Positions 52,497-62,922 are shown, counted from the stretch's first letter. The stretch: 64,000 nucleotides of DNA from Sideroxyarcus emersonii (GCF_021654335.1 NZ_AP023423.1:2417001-2481000), one strand, 5' to 3'. A program made the numbers and translations. Notes: a model not told the origin generated them from the sequence alone.

Positions 52497-53618
52497 TCAG
52501 CCACCGATATAGGACATCTCGACCTTCTTGACCGGATGTTCCGGTTGTCCAGCCGCGGCATGGCGCAATTGCGAATAACGGTCGGTGCGCCGCTCCCAGC
52601 GATCGGCGATCAGGTTGGTCAGCACCCGGTCACTTTCTCCCTGGCGCAGGGGCGCACGCAGATCCAGCCCTTCGCCCGCAAACAGACAGGTATAGAGCTT
52701 GCCGTCCGTGGCAAGCCGCAGCCGGGTACATTCATGGCAGAACGTCTGCGAGACCGAGGCGATCACGCCGACCTCGCCGGCGCCATCCGCATAGCGCCAG
52801 CGTGCCGCCACTTCCCCGCTGTAATTGGGATCGATAGGCTCCAGCGGAAAGTGTTCGGCAATTTGGTGCAGGATCTCGCTTGCCGTGACGACATCGTCCA
52901 TGCGCCAGCCATTGGTGCTGCCGACATCCATGAATTCGATGTAGCGCAGCACGATGCCGGAATGGCGGAAGCGTTCCGCCATGGGCACGATCTCGTGTTC
53001 GTTCACGCCGCGCCTGACCACCATGTTGACCTTGATCGGCCCCAGCCCCACCGCCTGCGCAGCATCTATCCCTGCCAGTACGGTAGCCACGTCGACCTCC
53101 GAATCGCTCATGCGGCGGAAAGCGGCATCGCTCAGGCCATCCAGACTGACAGTCACGCGGCTCAATCCGGCATCCTTCAATCCCTGCGCCTTGCGTGCCA
53201 GCAATACGGCATTGGTGGTCAGGGCGATCTCGAGCGGTTCGCCGGTCGCGGTCTGCAGGCGGGCGAGTCGTTCGATGAGCTGCTCGATACCCCGCCGCAG
53301 CAGCGGCTCGCCGCCGGTCAGGCGGATCTTCCTCACTCCCAGGCGAATGAACAGCCGTGCCAGCCGTTCGATCTCCTCGAAGGTCAGCAATTCGGTGCGC
53401 GGCAGGAAGCTGTGGCTTTGGTCGAATACCTCGCGCGGCATGCAGTAGGTGCAGCGCAGGTTGCAGCGGTCCGTCACCGAGATGCGCAGGTCGCGCAGCG
53501 GGCGCTGCAGGCTGTCCAGCAGCGTGTCCGAAAGATCGCGCCCCTTGTCCAGGGCACGGTAATCCGCCGGGGCAGGCTGCTGCCCCATGGATGCGATGCG
53601 AAAGATGCGATGACTCAT
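52497..53618 (-). CDS. moaA: GTP 3',8-cyclase
   Basis: A radical-SAM enzyme of about 373 residues. The SAM cluster motif CNLRCTYC follows RISVTDR, the C-terminal cluster motif is [18 protein letters not shown] and the protein ends YIGG, with the double glycine needed for activity. [15 protein letters not shown] is also present. It performs the first step of Moco synthesis. The start is uncertain: ATG 53618 ([10 protein letters not shown]) or ATG 53588 ([10 protein letters not shown]). It heads the Moco operon. Confidence 0.94.
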   Translation of the reverse strand: MSHRIFRIASMGQQPAPADYRALDKGRDLSDTLLDSLQRPLRDLRISVTDRCNLRCTYCMPREVFDQSHSFLPRTELLTFEEIERLARLFIRLGVRKIRLTGGEPLLRRGIEQLIERLARLQTATGEPLEIALTTNAVLLARKAQGLKDAGLSRVTVSLDGLSDAAFRRMSDSEVDVATVLAGIDAAQAVGLGPIKVNMVVRRGVNEHEIVPMAERFRHSGIVLRYIEFMDVGSTNGWRMDDVVTASEILHQIAEHFPLEPIDPNYSGEVAARWRYADGAGEVGVIASVSQTFCHECTRLRLATDGKLYTCLFAGEGLDLRAPLRQGESDRVLTNLIADRWERRTDRYSQLRHAAAGQPEHPVKKVEMSYIGG

Positions 53619-53683
53619 AGCGATATCCAAGAAGGCGATCCGGCACAACCACCAGGCGACGCCGGGACGCTCCGCCCCTTACT

Positions 53684-53863
53684 TTACCGTCGGCCTTCGG
53701 ATTCCGGCCGACCGGGCGCATTGCTTGCCGCTTGCATCCCGTCCTTGAACCCCTTGACCGCACCGCCCAGATCGCTGCCCACGCTGCGCAGTTTTCTGGT
53801 GCCGAAAATCAGCACCACGGCCAGCAATACGATCAACCAGTGCCAAATGCTGAACGAACCCAT
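53684..53863 (-). CDS. tatA: Twin-arginine translocase subunit TatA
   Basis: A 59-residue protein: [20 protein letters not shown] then [20 protein letters not shown]. It has the single helix, the FGxxKLR hinge and the amphipathic helix of TatA, with a short polar tail. It is shorter than E. coli TatA (89) but within the family range. tatB and tatC are not adjacent, so this is a lone copy. It lies 66 bases upstream of moaA, and Tat exports folded molybdoenzymes, which fits. GGGAGAGGG precedes the ATG. Confidence 0.92.
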   Translation of the reverse strand: MGSFSIWHWLIVLLAVVLIFGTRKLRSVGSDLGGAVKGFKDGMQAASNAPGRPESEGRR

Positions 53864-53917
53864 ATCCCTCTCCCGTCAAACCAAGCCTGAATGGCACAGG
53901 CCATTCGCTCCCAAGCG

Positions 53918-55012
53918 TCAGGTATTCTGCACCACGATCTTGGGGAAGGCCGCGCTGTGGTCCTGCGCCATCTCTGCCACCTTGACCGCGACACGCCTTG
54001 CGATCTGCTTGTAGGCCCTGGCCAGGTTGCCGTCAGGATCGGCCACTACCGTCGGCTTGCCGGAATCCGCCTGCTCGCGGATACGGATGTCGAGCGGCAA
54101 CCCGCCGAGGAATTCCGCGTTGTAATCGGCGCACATCTTCTCCCCGCCGCCCGCACCGAAGATATGTTCTTCATGCCCGCACTTGGAACAGATATGGGTA
54201 CTCATGTTCTCCACAATGCCGATGATCTTCACATCCACCTTCTCGAACATCTTCAGCCCCTTCTTCGCATCCAGCAATGCGATGTCCTGGGGCGTGGTCA
54301 CGATCACCGCACCGGTCACCGGCACTTTTTGCGCCAGTGTGAGCTGGATGTCGCCCGTGCCGGGCGGCAGGTCGATCACCAGATAATCCAGGTTGTCCCA
54401 ACGGGTCTGGCGCAACAGCTGCTCCAGTGCCTGCGTCGCCATCGGCCCGCGCCAGACCATGGGTGCGTCGTCGCCCTCGATCATGAACCCGATGGACATC
54501 GCCTGCAAACCGTGGCCTTCCATCGGCTCCATGGATTTGCCATCCTTGGAGATCGGCCGCCCGCTGATCCCCAGCATGGTCGGCTGCGAAGGCCCGTAGA
54601 TATCGGCGTCCAGCATGCCGACGCGGGCGCCTTCGGCGGCCAGTGCCAGAGCCAGGTTCACGGCTGTGGTGCTCTTTCCGACGCCGCCCTTGCCGCTCGC
54701 CACGGCGATGATGTTTTTCACGCCATCGACCAGCTTGACGCCGCGCTGTACCGCGTGCGGCACCACCTTGCTGTTCACGCTGGCGGTGACCTTGCCGGCA
54801 CCCGGCAGGGCCGATTTCAGATGCGTCTCGACCAGTTGCCTGATTTCGTCCAGCACGCTTTTGGCCGGATAACCGAGCAGGATGTCGAGCGACACGTCGG
54901 CGCCGCTGACCTTGATGTTCTTCACGGATTTGCCGCTGACGAAATCCTTCTTCGTGTTGGGGTCGGTCAGATTCTTCAACGCATTCTGTACGTCGGCTTC
55001 AGTAAAGCTCAT
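53918..55012 (-). CDS. apbC: Iron-sulfur cluster carrier protein (Mrp/ApbC/NBP35 family)
   Basis: A 364-residue ATPase with an N-terminal DUF59/MIP18-like domain (~1-85), the deviant Walker A ASGKGGVGKSTTAVN near residue 98, and a CxxC in THICSKCGHEEHIFG near 285 that bridges a [4Fe-4S] cluster in the dimer. It carries clusters to apo-enzymes, relevant to the many Fe-S proteins encoded here (MoaA, CcoG). Confidence 0.94.
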   Translation of the reverse strand: MSFTEADVQNALKNLTDPNTKKDFVSGKSVKNIKVSGADVSLDILLGYPAKSVLDEIRQLVETHLKSALPGAGKVTASVNSKVVPHAVQRGVKLVDGVKNIIAVASGKGGVGKSTTAVNLALALAAEGARVGMLDADIYGPSQPTMLGISGRPISKDGKSMEPMEGHGLQAMSIGFMIEGDDAPMVWRGPMATQALEQLLRQTRWDNLDYLVIDLPPGTGDIQLTLAQKVPVTGAVIVTTPQDIALLDAKKGLKMFEKVDVKIIGIVENMSTHICSKCGHEEHIFGAGGGEKMCADYNAEFLGGLPLDIRIREQADSGKPTVVADPDGNLARAYKQIARRVAVKVAEMAQDHSAAFPKIVVQNT

Positions 55013-55150
55013 TGTCTGCTCCTGCTGATTTTGAAAGCATCCATTTTATACCAGAGTGGGGGGCCATAGCCCCGACTCCGGATACGGTCAATTTCGGCGT
55101 CAAGCCAGTCCGGCTTTACAGCATGCGCAGCGCAAGCTTAAATTGCGCCC

Positions 55151-55609
55151 ATGAAAAAACTGCTGCTGGTTTCCCTTTCCCTGCTGCTGGCTGCCTGCAG
55201 TACGGCGCCAACGCGGCAATTCGCCGCCTCCGACGACCAGGTAAACGACCTTGTGATGTATGCGATAAGCTTGGCGGACACCCCCTATCGCTATGGCGGC
55301 AACTCTGCCGCCGGCTTCGATTGCAGCGGCTTCGTCGATCATGTCTATCGTCATGCGCTGGGCATCTCGCTGCCGCGTACCAGCCGCGAGATCAGCCAGG
55401 TCGGCACACCGATCGAGCGGGACGAGCTCAACCCTGGCGATCTGGTGTTTTATAACACCCAGCATGCGTCTTTCTCGCATGTCGGGATATATGTGGGCGA
55501 CGGGAAATTCGTGCACGCGCCGAGAAGCGGCGAGCGCGTGCGCACCGAAGAAATGCAGCTGCGCTACTGGCAAACGCGGTACGACGGGGCGCGGCGCATC
55601 CTCAATTAG
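55151..55609 (+). CDS. NlpC/P60-family cell-wall endopeptidase lipoprotein
   Basis: A 152-residue lipoprotein with lipobox LLAAC (C16) and an NlpC/P60 domain: YRYGGNSAAGFDCSGFVDHVY with nucleophile C58, FSHVGIYVGDGKFVHAP with the catalytic His. It cuts peptidoglycan stem peptides from the outer-membrane side. It resembles Spr/MepS-type hydrolases. Its 3' end overlaps the convergent mltB gene by eight bases. Confidence 0.92.
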   Translation: MKKLLLVSLSLLLAACSTAPTRQFAASDDQVNDLVMYAISLADTPYRYGGNSAAGFDCSGFVDHVYRHALGISLPRTSREISQVGTPIERDELNPGDLVFYNTQHASFSHVGIYVGDGKFVHAPRSGERVRTEEMQLRYWQTRYDGARRILN

Positions 55610-56558
55610 CGCCCCGCGCCTGGCGGATGGCATCGGCCAGCTGGTAGACCGACATCGCGTAGAAATTGCTGTTGTTGTAGCGCATGATGACGTTGAAGTT
55701 GCTGAATACCAGCCAGTACTCCTTGCCGGATTCCGCGGTGAAATCGAGCAGCCAGGCGGGCGGCAGGAATCCGTCCTGTTTCTTCACCGGTACCACTCCG
55801 GCGTCGCGCCAGACCATATACGGGCGGGCCTCTCCGATGACGCCGAGGCGCTTCTCGTCGTCGACCTTGCACAGTAGCGCCACCGGTTCGCTGATGCGCC
55901 AGCCGTACTGCCGCAGATAGTTGGCCACGCTGCCGATGGCATCTTCGGGTTCGTTCATGATGTCGATCTTGCCGTCGCCGTTGAAGTCCACGGCAAAGCG
56001 CCGATAGCTGCTGGGCATGAATTGCGGTATGCCCAGGGCGCCAGCGTAGGAAGACTGGATGGACAGCAGGTCGAATCCCTGCTCCCGGGCCAACAACAGG
56101 TATTGCTCCAATTCGTCGCGGAAGAAATCGCTGCGGCGCGGATAGTCGAAGGCCAGGGTGGTCAATGCATCCAGCGCACGGAACCGTCCCGGGTTACGCC
56201 CATACGCGGTTTCCACCCCCAGGATACCGAGGATGATCTCCTGCGGTACGCCGTATTGCAGTTCGGCACGCTTCAACGCCGCCGCATACTGCTGCCAATA
56301 CTGCACCCCGCCATCGATGCGTTGCGGGTTAATGAAACTCGGACGGTATTCGATCCAGGGCTTGAGGATCGCAGGTTTGGTGATGGAATCGATCACTTCC
56401 GGCTTATATTCGGCGCGGCTGAAAGCCTGCTGCAGCTCTTCGCGCTTGAAATGATGTTTTGCCACCATCTCGTCGATGAAGGCCGGGATGCCCGGAAGAT
56501 CGGCTGCATGTGCAACGCACTGGATGAACAGGAGAACAAGAAATAGTGTTTTTTTCAT
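55602..56558 (-). CDS. mltB: Membrane-bound lytic murein transglycosylase B
   Basis: A 318-residue SLT3-type transglycosylase. Signal peptide to residue ~19, then catalytic E116 in ILGVETAYGRNPG, and SSYAGALGIPQFMPSSYR and DFNGDGKIDIMNEPEDAIGS, all typical MltB motifs. No lipobox cysteine is positioned at the cleavage site (a Cys at residue 14 is inside the leader), so it may be soluble periplasmic rather than a lipoprotein. It cleaves glycan strands forming anhydroMurNAc, the substrate recycled by AmpD. Confidence 0.94.
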   Translation of the reverse strand: MKKTLFLVLLFIQCVAHAADLPGIPAFIDEMVAKHHFKREELQQAFSRAEYKPEVIDSITKPAILKPWIEYRPSFINPQRIDGGVQYWQQYAAALKRAELQYGVPQEIILGILGVETAYGRNPGRFRALDALTTLAFDYPRRSDFFRDELEQYLLLAREQGFDLLSIQSSYAGALGIPQFMPSSYRRFAVDFNGDGKIDIMNEPEDAIGSVANYLRQYGWRISEPVALLCKVDDEKRLGVIGEARPYMVWRDAGVVPVKKQDGFLPPAWLLDFTAESGKEYWLVFSNFNVIMRYNNSNFYAMSVYQLADAIRQARGAN

Positions 56559-56640
56559 GGCACATCAGGCTTCGTGGTTGTCGCATTCTACTCGACAGCA
56601 CCACCGGTCACTGTTAAATTTCAATCCATTCTCACCCTAG

Positions 56641-57609
<969 letters not shown>

Positions 57610-57618
57610 GTGTAGCGG

Positions 57619-58134
57619 ATGAAAGAAAAGCCGGAGCAGGATGCAGCCTTGTTCCGGCAAGCGCTGGAAGGCGTAACGCCGCTCGCTCCTGCCAGCCGCA
57701 TCGAACCGGTGCGCAAACCGCGCCGGATCACCATTCCGACGCACTCCCCAGCCCCGATCGCCGATGACCTGTCAGACCATGGTGCCGGCGACATCGCGCT
57801 CAACGAGTTCCTGCGCCCCGGCCTCAATCGCATGACGCTGCGCAAGCTGCGCCGAGGCGCATGGCCGCCGCAAGACGCGCTCGACCTGCACGGCCTCGAC
57901 AGCGATGGCGCAAGAAGGTTGCTCATGGAATTTCTGCATGACGCGACGCAACGAGGGCTGCGCTGCATCAACGTGATCCATGGCAAAGGCTGGCGCAGCG
58001 AGGGGCGCGACGGGATATTGAAGACCCGCACCCGCCATTGGCTGACGCAACATCCGCAAGTACTGGCCTTTTGCGAGGCGCCTCAATATGCGGGAGGCGG
58101 TGGCGCGGTATGGGTACTGCTGAAAAGCAGTTAA
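57619..58134 (+). CDS. Smr (MutS2 C-terminal-like) domain protein
   Basis: A 171-residue protein with an Smr domain at ~85-170: LDLHGLDSDGARRLLMEFL, the INVIHGKGWRS motif and a C-terminal hydrophobic strand GGGGAVWVLLK. Smr domains have DNA or RNA nicking activity or bind stalled ribosomes (SmrA/SmrB type). It lies nine bases after trxB, probably co-transcribed. The N-terminal ~80 residues are Pro/Arg-rich and likely disordered. Confidence 0.9.
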   Translation: MKEKPEQDAALFRQALEGVTPLAPASRIEPVRKPRRITIPTHSPAPIADDLSDHGAGDIALNEFLRPGLNRMTLRKLRRGAWPPQDALDLHGLDSDGARRLLMEFLHDATQRGLRCINVIHGKGWRSEGRDGILKTRTRHWLTQHPQVLAFCEAPQYAGGGGAVWVLLKSS

Positions 58135-58180
58135 TTCATCGATCTCTTTTCGACCGCTTCGATTTCAGTTTTCACAGGGC

Positions 58181-58212
58181 AACAAAAAGGCTCCCGCAGG
58201 AGCCTTTTTGTT
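58181..58212. terminator. Bidirectional intrinsic terminator
   Basis: AACAAAAAGGCTCC (58181-58194) pairs with GGAGCCTTTTTGTT (58199-58212), loop CGCA. Both arms carry A/T runs, so it works for the plus-strand Smr gene and the minus-strand peroxiredoxin gene. Confidence 0.92.
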
Positions 58213-58230
58213 GCATCGAACCGGATCGGC

Positions 58231-58833
58231 TTACAGTTCTTTGGCGTGCGAAGCCAGATACTTGGCCACACCATCCGGCGAGGCGTTCATGCCGGCCTTG
58301 CCCTTGCTCCATCCGGCAGGGCAGACCTCGCCGTGCTCTTCGGTGAATTGCAATGCATCCACCATGCGCAGCATTTCGTCGATATTGCGCCCCAGCGGCA
58401 GATTGTTCACCACCTGGTGCTGCACCACACCGGCGCGGTCGATCAGGAAAGAGCCGCGATAAGCCACACCGCCCTCGGCTTCCACGTCGTATGCCTTGCA
58501 GATCTCATGCTTGATGTCGGCAACCAGTGTGTAGCGCACTTGGCCGATACCGCCTTTTTCCACCGGGGTGTTCTTCCAGGCGAGGTGGGTGAAATGGGAG
58601 TCGATAGAGACACCAATCACTTCCACATTGCGCTTCTTGAATTCTTCCAGGCGGTGATCGAACGCGATGATTTCGGACGGGCACACAAAGGTGAAATCCA
58701 GCGGGTAAAAATAGACCACGGCATATTTGCCGGCAATCTGCTTCTTCAAATTGAAGGTTTCGTTTATTTCATTGTTGCCCATGACGGCAACGGCGTTGAA
58801 ATCGGGAGCTTGCTTGCCTACGAGTACTGCCAT
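58231..58833 (-). CDS. Typical 2-Cys peroxiredoxin (AhpC/Prx1 type)
   Basis: A 200-residue peroxiredoxin with peroxidatic C51 in PLDFTFVCPSEI and resolving C171 in GEVCPAGW. It reduces hydrogen peroxide and organic peroxides using thioredoxin or AhpF-like donors; trxB lies close by. It is monocistronic, with AGGAG before the ATG and a strong terminator behind it. The long Prx1-type C-terminus makes it sensitive to over-oxidation. Confidence 0.95.
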   Translation of the reverse strand: MAVLVGKQAPDFNAVAVMGNNEINETFNLKKQIAGKYAVVYFYPLDFTFVCPSEIIAFDHRLEEFKKRNVEVIGVSIDSHFTHLAWKNTPVEKGGIGQVRYTLVADIKHEICKAYDVEAEGGVAYRGSFLIDRAGVVQHQVVNNLPLGRNIDEMLRMVDALQFTEEHGEVCPAGWSKGKAGMNASPDGVAKYLASHAKEL

Positions 58834-59231
58834 GATGATCTCCTAATAGATGGTTGGGGAAGTGGCGGGCTTTTCTTGACTGAATCGCTAGGGTATGAAA
58901 TTTACCAGATATGCCAGCAGTGTCAACTGAACTGCCCGAGATTAACACGACTTTATTCGAATTTCAGGGATGGGGGTATTCCAATCCGAAGATTTGCCGC
59001 AAGAAGATGCACAGATAGACGCTCGCCATGCGCATCCATCGATCGAACCGTTCGTCCCCGTCTTGGCAGCAGATTAACGGCCTGTTGCAAATCACCCTTG
59101 GCATTGTAAGCTTGTATAGCCATTTTCATGACACGCCTATTTACCGGGGCAGCAAGAAAATGATTGGCGATACCAAGCTGCAAGTTCAATGGATGTTTTT
59201 ATAACTGCGAAGTGATTTCTGGAGGTAGCTA

Positions 59232-59735
59232 ATGTCAGCTGATGAAGTCTTTTTCAAATGGTCTTCCGACTACAGCGTCAATATCAAAACCATCGACGAT
59301 CAGCATCTGGAGTTGGTCAACATCCTCAACCGCCTGTTCGTCGCCGTATCCAGGCGCGAAGGCGATAAAGTCATAGCAGGAATACTGGATGCGCTTTTGA
59401 GTTATACGCAAACGCATTTCACGCTGGAAGAAAGGCTGATGCGTGACGCAAAATACAAAGACTTCGAGGCGCACAAGCTGGAACACAAGAAACTGCTGGA
59501 ACAGCTCGATCAGCTCTGCAAGAAACATCTGCTTGAGGAAAAACCGATCTATTTCGAAATGCTGAGTTTCCTGAAAACCTGGCTCAAAGAACATATCCAG
59601 GGCGTGGACACGAAATACAGCCAGGCGCTGCAGCAGGCCGGTTTCTCCGTTGCAGCGTGGGAACGCGAAGCCAGCGCAGAATTTGCCTTGATGTCGAACT
59701 CGAAAAAATGGTGGGAGGTGTGGAAAGCCGCCTGA
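59232..59735 (+). CDS. Bacteriohemerythrin
   Basis: A 167-residue protein with all seven di-iron ligands: H25 (DDQHLELV), H62 and E66 (THFTLEE), H81 and H85 (EAHKLEH), H121 and D126 (KEHIQGVD). The last ~35 residues are extra. Bacteriohemerythrins bind oxygen reversibly and may buffer or deliver it to oxidases or sense it in microaerophiles. GGAGGTAGC precedes the ATG. It converges with msbA, one base apart. Confidence 0.94.
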   Translation: MSADEVFFKWSSDYSVNIKTIDDQHLELVNILNRLFVAVSRREGDKVIAGILDALLSYTQTHFTLEERLMRDAKYKDFEAHKLEHKKLLEQLDQLCKKHLLEEKPIYFEMLSFLKTWLKEHIQGVDTKYSQALQQAGFSVAAWEREASAEFALMSNSKKWWEVWKAA

Positions 59736-59736
59736 T

Positions 59737-61488
59737 TCAGGCATTCTCCAGCATTGCCGCCGTCGCGAACTGAATGCGATGCAGCTGCGCATACGCGCCA
59801 CCTTTTGCCAGCAGCTCGGCATGCGTTCCGGTTTCGACGACGCGGCCTTTTTGCAGCACAACGATCCGGTCCGCCTTCTCGATGGTGGAAAGGCGGTGCG
59901 CGATGACCAGCGTGGTGCGTCCTTGCATCAGGGTTTCCAGCGCGGCCTGTACATGCCGCTCGGATTCGCTATCCAGTGCCGATGTCGCTTCGTCGAGAAT
60001 GAGAATGGGTGCATTCTTGAGGATGGCACGGGCAATGGCGATGCGCTGGCGCTGCCCGCCCGACAGACGCACTCCCTTCTCTCCCACCAGTGTTTCCAGC
60101 CCCTGCGGCATCTCGCGAATGAATTCCATGGCATGCGCCGCCGTGGCCGCGGCAACGATCTCGGATTCCGGCACTTCGCGCATCTGTCCATAGCCGATGT
60201 TGGCGGCAACGGTATCGTTGAACAGCACCACTTCCTGGCTGACCAGCGCGATATTCGCCCGCAGGCTGGCCAGCGACAGATCGTGGATATCATGTCCGTC
60301 CAGGGTGATGCGCCCGCCGGTCGGGGTGTAGAAACGCGGCACCAGGTTGGCGAGCGTACTCTTGCCGCTGCCCGATGCCCCGACCAGGGCCACCGACTGG
60401 CCGGCGGGAATATCCAGGCAGATGTCATCCAGCGCCAGGCGTCCGTCATCATGGTAAGAAAAATCCAGGTGCTCGAAAACGAGATGGCCGGTGGCACGTC
60501 CGATCTCTGTCTTGCCGGCATCCACCTCGCTCGGGCTGTCGAGCAATTCGAATATGCTTTCGGCTGCCGCCAGGCCCCGCTGCGTGAATTCGCTCACGCT
60601 GGTGAGCCGCTTCAATGGTGCCGTCAACATCAGCATGGCCGTGACAAACGAAAGGAAGCCGCCTACCGTGGTGGCATCGCTCCTGGCCTGCATGGTTGCA
60701 AGATAGACGATGACCGCCAGCGCGATCGCCGCGACCATCTGTACGATGGGCACGTTGGCCAGCGCAGCGGCGGCTTGCCGCATCATATGCCGGCGAACCC
60801 CGTTGATCTCGACCGCAAAGCGCGCCGACTCGTAGCTTTGCCCGCCGAAGAGCTTGACCACCTTGTGCGCCGTGACGCTCTCCTCGATTACCTGGGTGAT
60901 GCTGCCCATCGCCCGTTGCGAGTCACGGCTGGATGAACGCAGACGGCGATTGATGGTACTGATGACCCAGGCTACGACGGGAGCAACCAGCAAGGACAGC
61001 AGCGTCAACTTCCAATCCAAGTAGAAAAGCCATGCAAGCAAGCCAACGATGATGATGGAGTCGCGTACCGTGATCGTGACTACGCTGGTCGCTGCGGCAG
61101 TCACCTGGGTCACGTCGTAGGTAAGCTTGGAGATGAGGGAACCGGTGGCGTGGTCGTCATAAAAACGCGTAGGCAGCGCAAGCAGCTTGCCGAACATCTC
61201 GGCGCGCAGATCCATCACCAGCTTGTTGCCCACCCAGTGGATCGCATACGAGCCGAAGAAACCGGCAACGCCGCGCACAAAGAAGATCAGCAGGATCAGC
61301 CCCGGCGCCCAGCGCATCACCAAGTCGTCTTTCTGCACAAACGTACCATCCAGGAAAGGCTTGAGTAATGCCGGCAGCAGGGGCTCGGTGGCCGCAGCCA
61401 CCGCCATACCGAGTATCGAGACCGCGAACGCCCGCCAATAAGGGCGTACATAGCCCATCAGGCGCAGATAGAGTTGGAGGCTGGTCAT
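59737..61488 (-). CDS. msbA: Lipid A export ABC transporter, ATP-binding/permease
   Basis: A 583-residue half transporter with six membrane helices (to ~residue 310) and an ATPase domain: Walker A GASGSGKSTL, signature LSGGQRQRIAIARA, Walker B ILILDEATSALD and H-loop AHRLST. MTSLQLYLRLMGYVRPYW fits the MsbA N-terminus. It flips lipid A core across the inner membrane. A GTG at 61515, overlapping the upstream stop, would add nine residues. It is likely co-transcribed with the membrane-protein gene upstream. Confidence 0.93.
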   Translation of the reverse strand: MTSLQLYLRLMGYVRPYWRAFAVSILGMAVAAATEPLLPALLKPFLDGTFVQKDDLVMRWAPGLILLIFFVRGVAGFFGSYAIHWVGNKLVMDLRAEMFGKLLALPTRFYDDHATGSLISKLTYDVTQVTAAATSVVTITVRDSIIIVGLLAWLFYLDWKLTLLSLLVAPVVAWVISTINRRLRSSSRDSQRAMGSITQVIEESVTAHKVVKLFGGQSYESARFAVEINGVRRHMMRQAAAALANVPIVQMVAAIALAVIVYLATMQARSDATTVGGFLSFVTAMLMLTAPLKRLTSVSEFTQRGLAAAESIFELLDSPSEVDAGKTEIGRATGHLVFEHLDFSYHDDGRLALDDICLDIPAGQSVALVGASGSGKSTLANLVPRFYTPTGGRITLDGHDIHDLSLASLRANIALVSQEVVLFNDTVAANIGYGQMREVPESEIVAAATAAHAMEFIREMPQGLETLVGEKGVRLSGGQRQRIAIARAILKNAPILILDEATSALDSESERHVQAALETLMQGRTTLVIAHRLSTIEKADRIVVLQKGRVVETGTHAELLAKGGAYAQLHRIQFATAAMLENA

Positions 61489-61515
61489 CAAATAGCGACT
61501 ACGCCCGAGCGGCAC

Positions 61516-62100
61516 TCAAACTGCATTTGCATCGTGCCGCTTGCCGGTCACCAAGGTATATATCATTTGGGCAATGACGCCGCACCCGATGTAAAGCAAC
61601 GCCACTCCGAGGTAGGAGCCGTAGTATTGCGCGACACGCGTGGCATATTCGGAAGCACTCATATTGCCGAAATATCCTGCCAGCATATAGAAGCTGACAT
61701 TGGCAACGACGAAAGCCAGGCTGCTTGCCGCGATTGCAGCGGCAAACAAACCGAGCAGGCCCTGAGCGGACAAATCATGGCGCGGTGCATACCAGCGCGC
61801 CACATACCACAAGCTGGCATAACTGAAAGCCAGGAAACCATATGCCGGCGTCACGCACCATGCGCTGACGCCGAGGAAAGTGGTCGCGAAATAATCCACC
61901 ATGGCCGCCTCGACCAGCAACAGCGTCAGTATCGCAAAACCGTTGCGCAGACGCCCGAGGAACAATCCCCCCAGGAAAAACACGGCATAAGACGCGTCGG
62001 GCAACATCGCGGAAGAGCCGAAGTGGTTGAAGCGCGTCAACGCCATGAGCGACATCAGCGCTGCGACGATCCATACCGCTCGATTCTGCAATTTTTTCAT
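61516..62100 (-). CDS. Six-helix membrane protein of unknown function upstream of msbA
   Basis: A 194-residue protein with about five to six membrane helices and few charged loops; it begins MKKLQNRAVWIVAALMSLMA behind GGGGAGGG. Its general shape (small, Ala/Leu-rich helices, short basic C-terminus TGKRHDANAV) resembles ECF-type substrate-binding membrane proteins, but I see no diagnostic motif. It is followed closely by msbA on the same strand. An in-frame extension to 62196 has no start signals and is not used. Confidence 0.7.
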   Translation of the reverse strand: MKKLQNRAVWIVAALMSLMALTRFNHFGSSAMLPDASYAVFFLGGLFLGRLRNGFAILTLLLVEAAMVDYFATTFLGVSAWCVTPAYGFLAFSYASLWYVARWYAPRHDLSAQGLLGLFAAAIAASSLAFVVANVSFYMLAGYFGNMSASEYATRVAQYYGSYLGVALLYIGCGVIAQMIYTLVTGKRHDANAV

Positions 62101-62409
62101 ATTGCCCTCCCCATATAACACCAATCCAGAACTGGCTCGAACTTTAACAGAAAAGGCGGGGGCAAGCGACTGCGCCCTACCGTTGCAGGCCTGCAACTAC
62201 CCGCCAGACCGCATCCAGAAATGTTGCGCCCTGCATGTCACCACAATCCCCACCTTCGAATGGCCGCACACCGACCGGCGGTTTGGCTTACTCGTGCAAA
62301 TTGCGGCAAGACCCGTTTTACCGGCACTTGCGCCCAGGAATTCCAAAACACTTGCAAAATACCTTGTTACCAATTGACTTAACAGGCTTTTTAATTTTAT
62401 AGTTCGTTC
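62101..62409. promoter_or_regulatory. Divergent control region between the msbA operon and zapB
   Basis: About 310 bases without a gene. On the plus side TTGACT (62374-62379) and TATAGT (62398-62403) form a good sigma-70 promoter with an 18-base spacer; the expected start of transcription is at or next to the zapB ATG (62410). The msbA-side half is GC-rich with several short inverted repeats (for example CAGGCCTG) but no riboswitch that I can support. Confidence 0.6.
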
Positions 62410-62610
62410 ATGGATAGCGAACTCGACGCCCTCGACCAGAAATTGGCCCAATTGGTACAACTCACTCAACGCCTGCGCGCGGAGAACATGCAGCTGCGCC
62501 AGGAAATTGCCTCGGCATTGAGCCAGCAGCGCAAAAGCCAGGACAAGGTCAGCGAAGCGGCACAGCGCCTGGAAAAACTCCTGGCCCAACTTCCCGAGGA
62601 TATACAATGA
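62410..62610 (+). CDS. zapB: ZapB-like coiled-coil cell-division protein
   Basis: A 66-residue, all-helical protein (LDALDQKLAQLVQLTQRLRA) of the small ZapB-like/TIGR02449 type that precedes zapA in beta- and gammaproteobacteria. It likely bridges ZapA and FtsZ at the septum. There is no ribosome-binding site; the promoter's predicted start coincides with the ATG, so the mRNA may be leaderless. It overlaps zapA by ATGA. Confidence 0.85.
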   Translation: MDSELDALDQKLAQLVQLTQRLRAENMQLRQEIASALSQQRKSQDKVSEAAQRLEKLLAQLPEDIQ

Positions 62611-62921
62611 GCACTGCCAAGGTCAGTTCGCTGGATGTCACCATCCTTGATCGCGAACTCCGCGTCGCCTGCCCCGAAGACGAACGCGCCGAATTGCTCG
62701 ACGCCGTTGCCTATCTGGATAAAAAGATGCGCGAAATACGCGATGCGGGCAAGATCGCCTCGATCGAGCGCATCGCCATCATGGCTGCCCTCAACATCAC
62801 CCACGAACTGCTTACCACGCGCATCGGCGGCGGGTTTGACCTTGCCGAATTCAAGCGTAGAATGCAATCCATGCAGGCAACCATCGATGCCGCGTTGGCG
62901 GAACAGGATGAGTTGTTCTAG
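62607..62921 (+). CDS. zapA: Cell-division protein ZapA
   Basis: A 104-residue protein with an N-terminal beta/alpha head (SLDVTILDRELRVACPEDERA) and a C-terminal coiled coil (~70-104). ZapA cross-links FtsZ filaments. It is coupled to zapB and immediately precedes the 6S RNA gene, a conserved order. Confidence 0.94.
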   Translation: MSTAKVSSLDVTILDRELRVACPEDERAELLDAVAYLDKKMREIRDAGKIASIERIAIMAALNITHELLTTRIGGGFDLAEFKRRMQSMQATIDAALAEQDELF

Positions 62922-62922
62922 G

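Noticed and set aside
58953..59189. 78-codon minus-strand frame between the peroxiredoxin and hemerythrin genes
   Set aside because: Needs a TTG start with no ribosome-binding site and shows no known motif. It might be a gene remnant, but nothing supports it firmly.
62101..62400. Cobalamin riboswitch upstream of the six-helix membrane protein
   Set aside because: A CAACGGTA-like stretch recalls the riboswitch, but no B12-box or matching paired elements could be traced.
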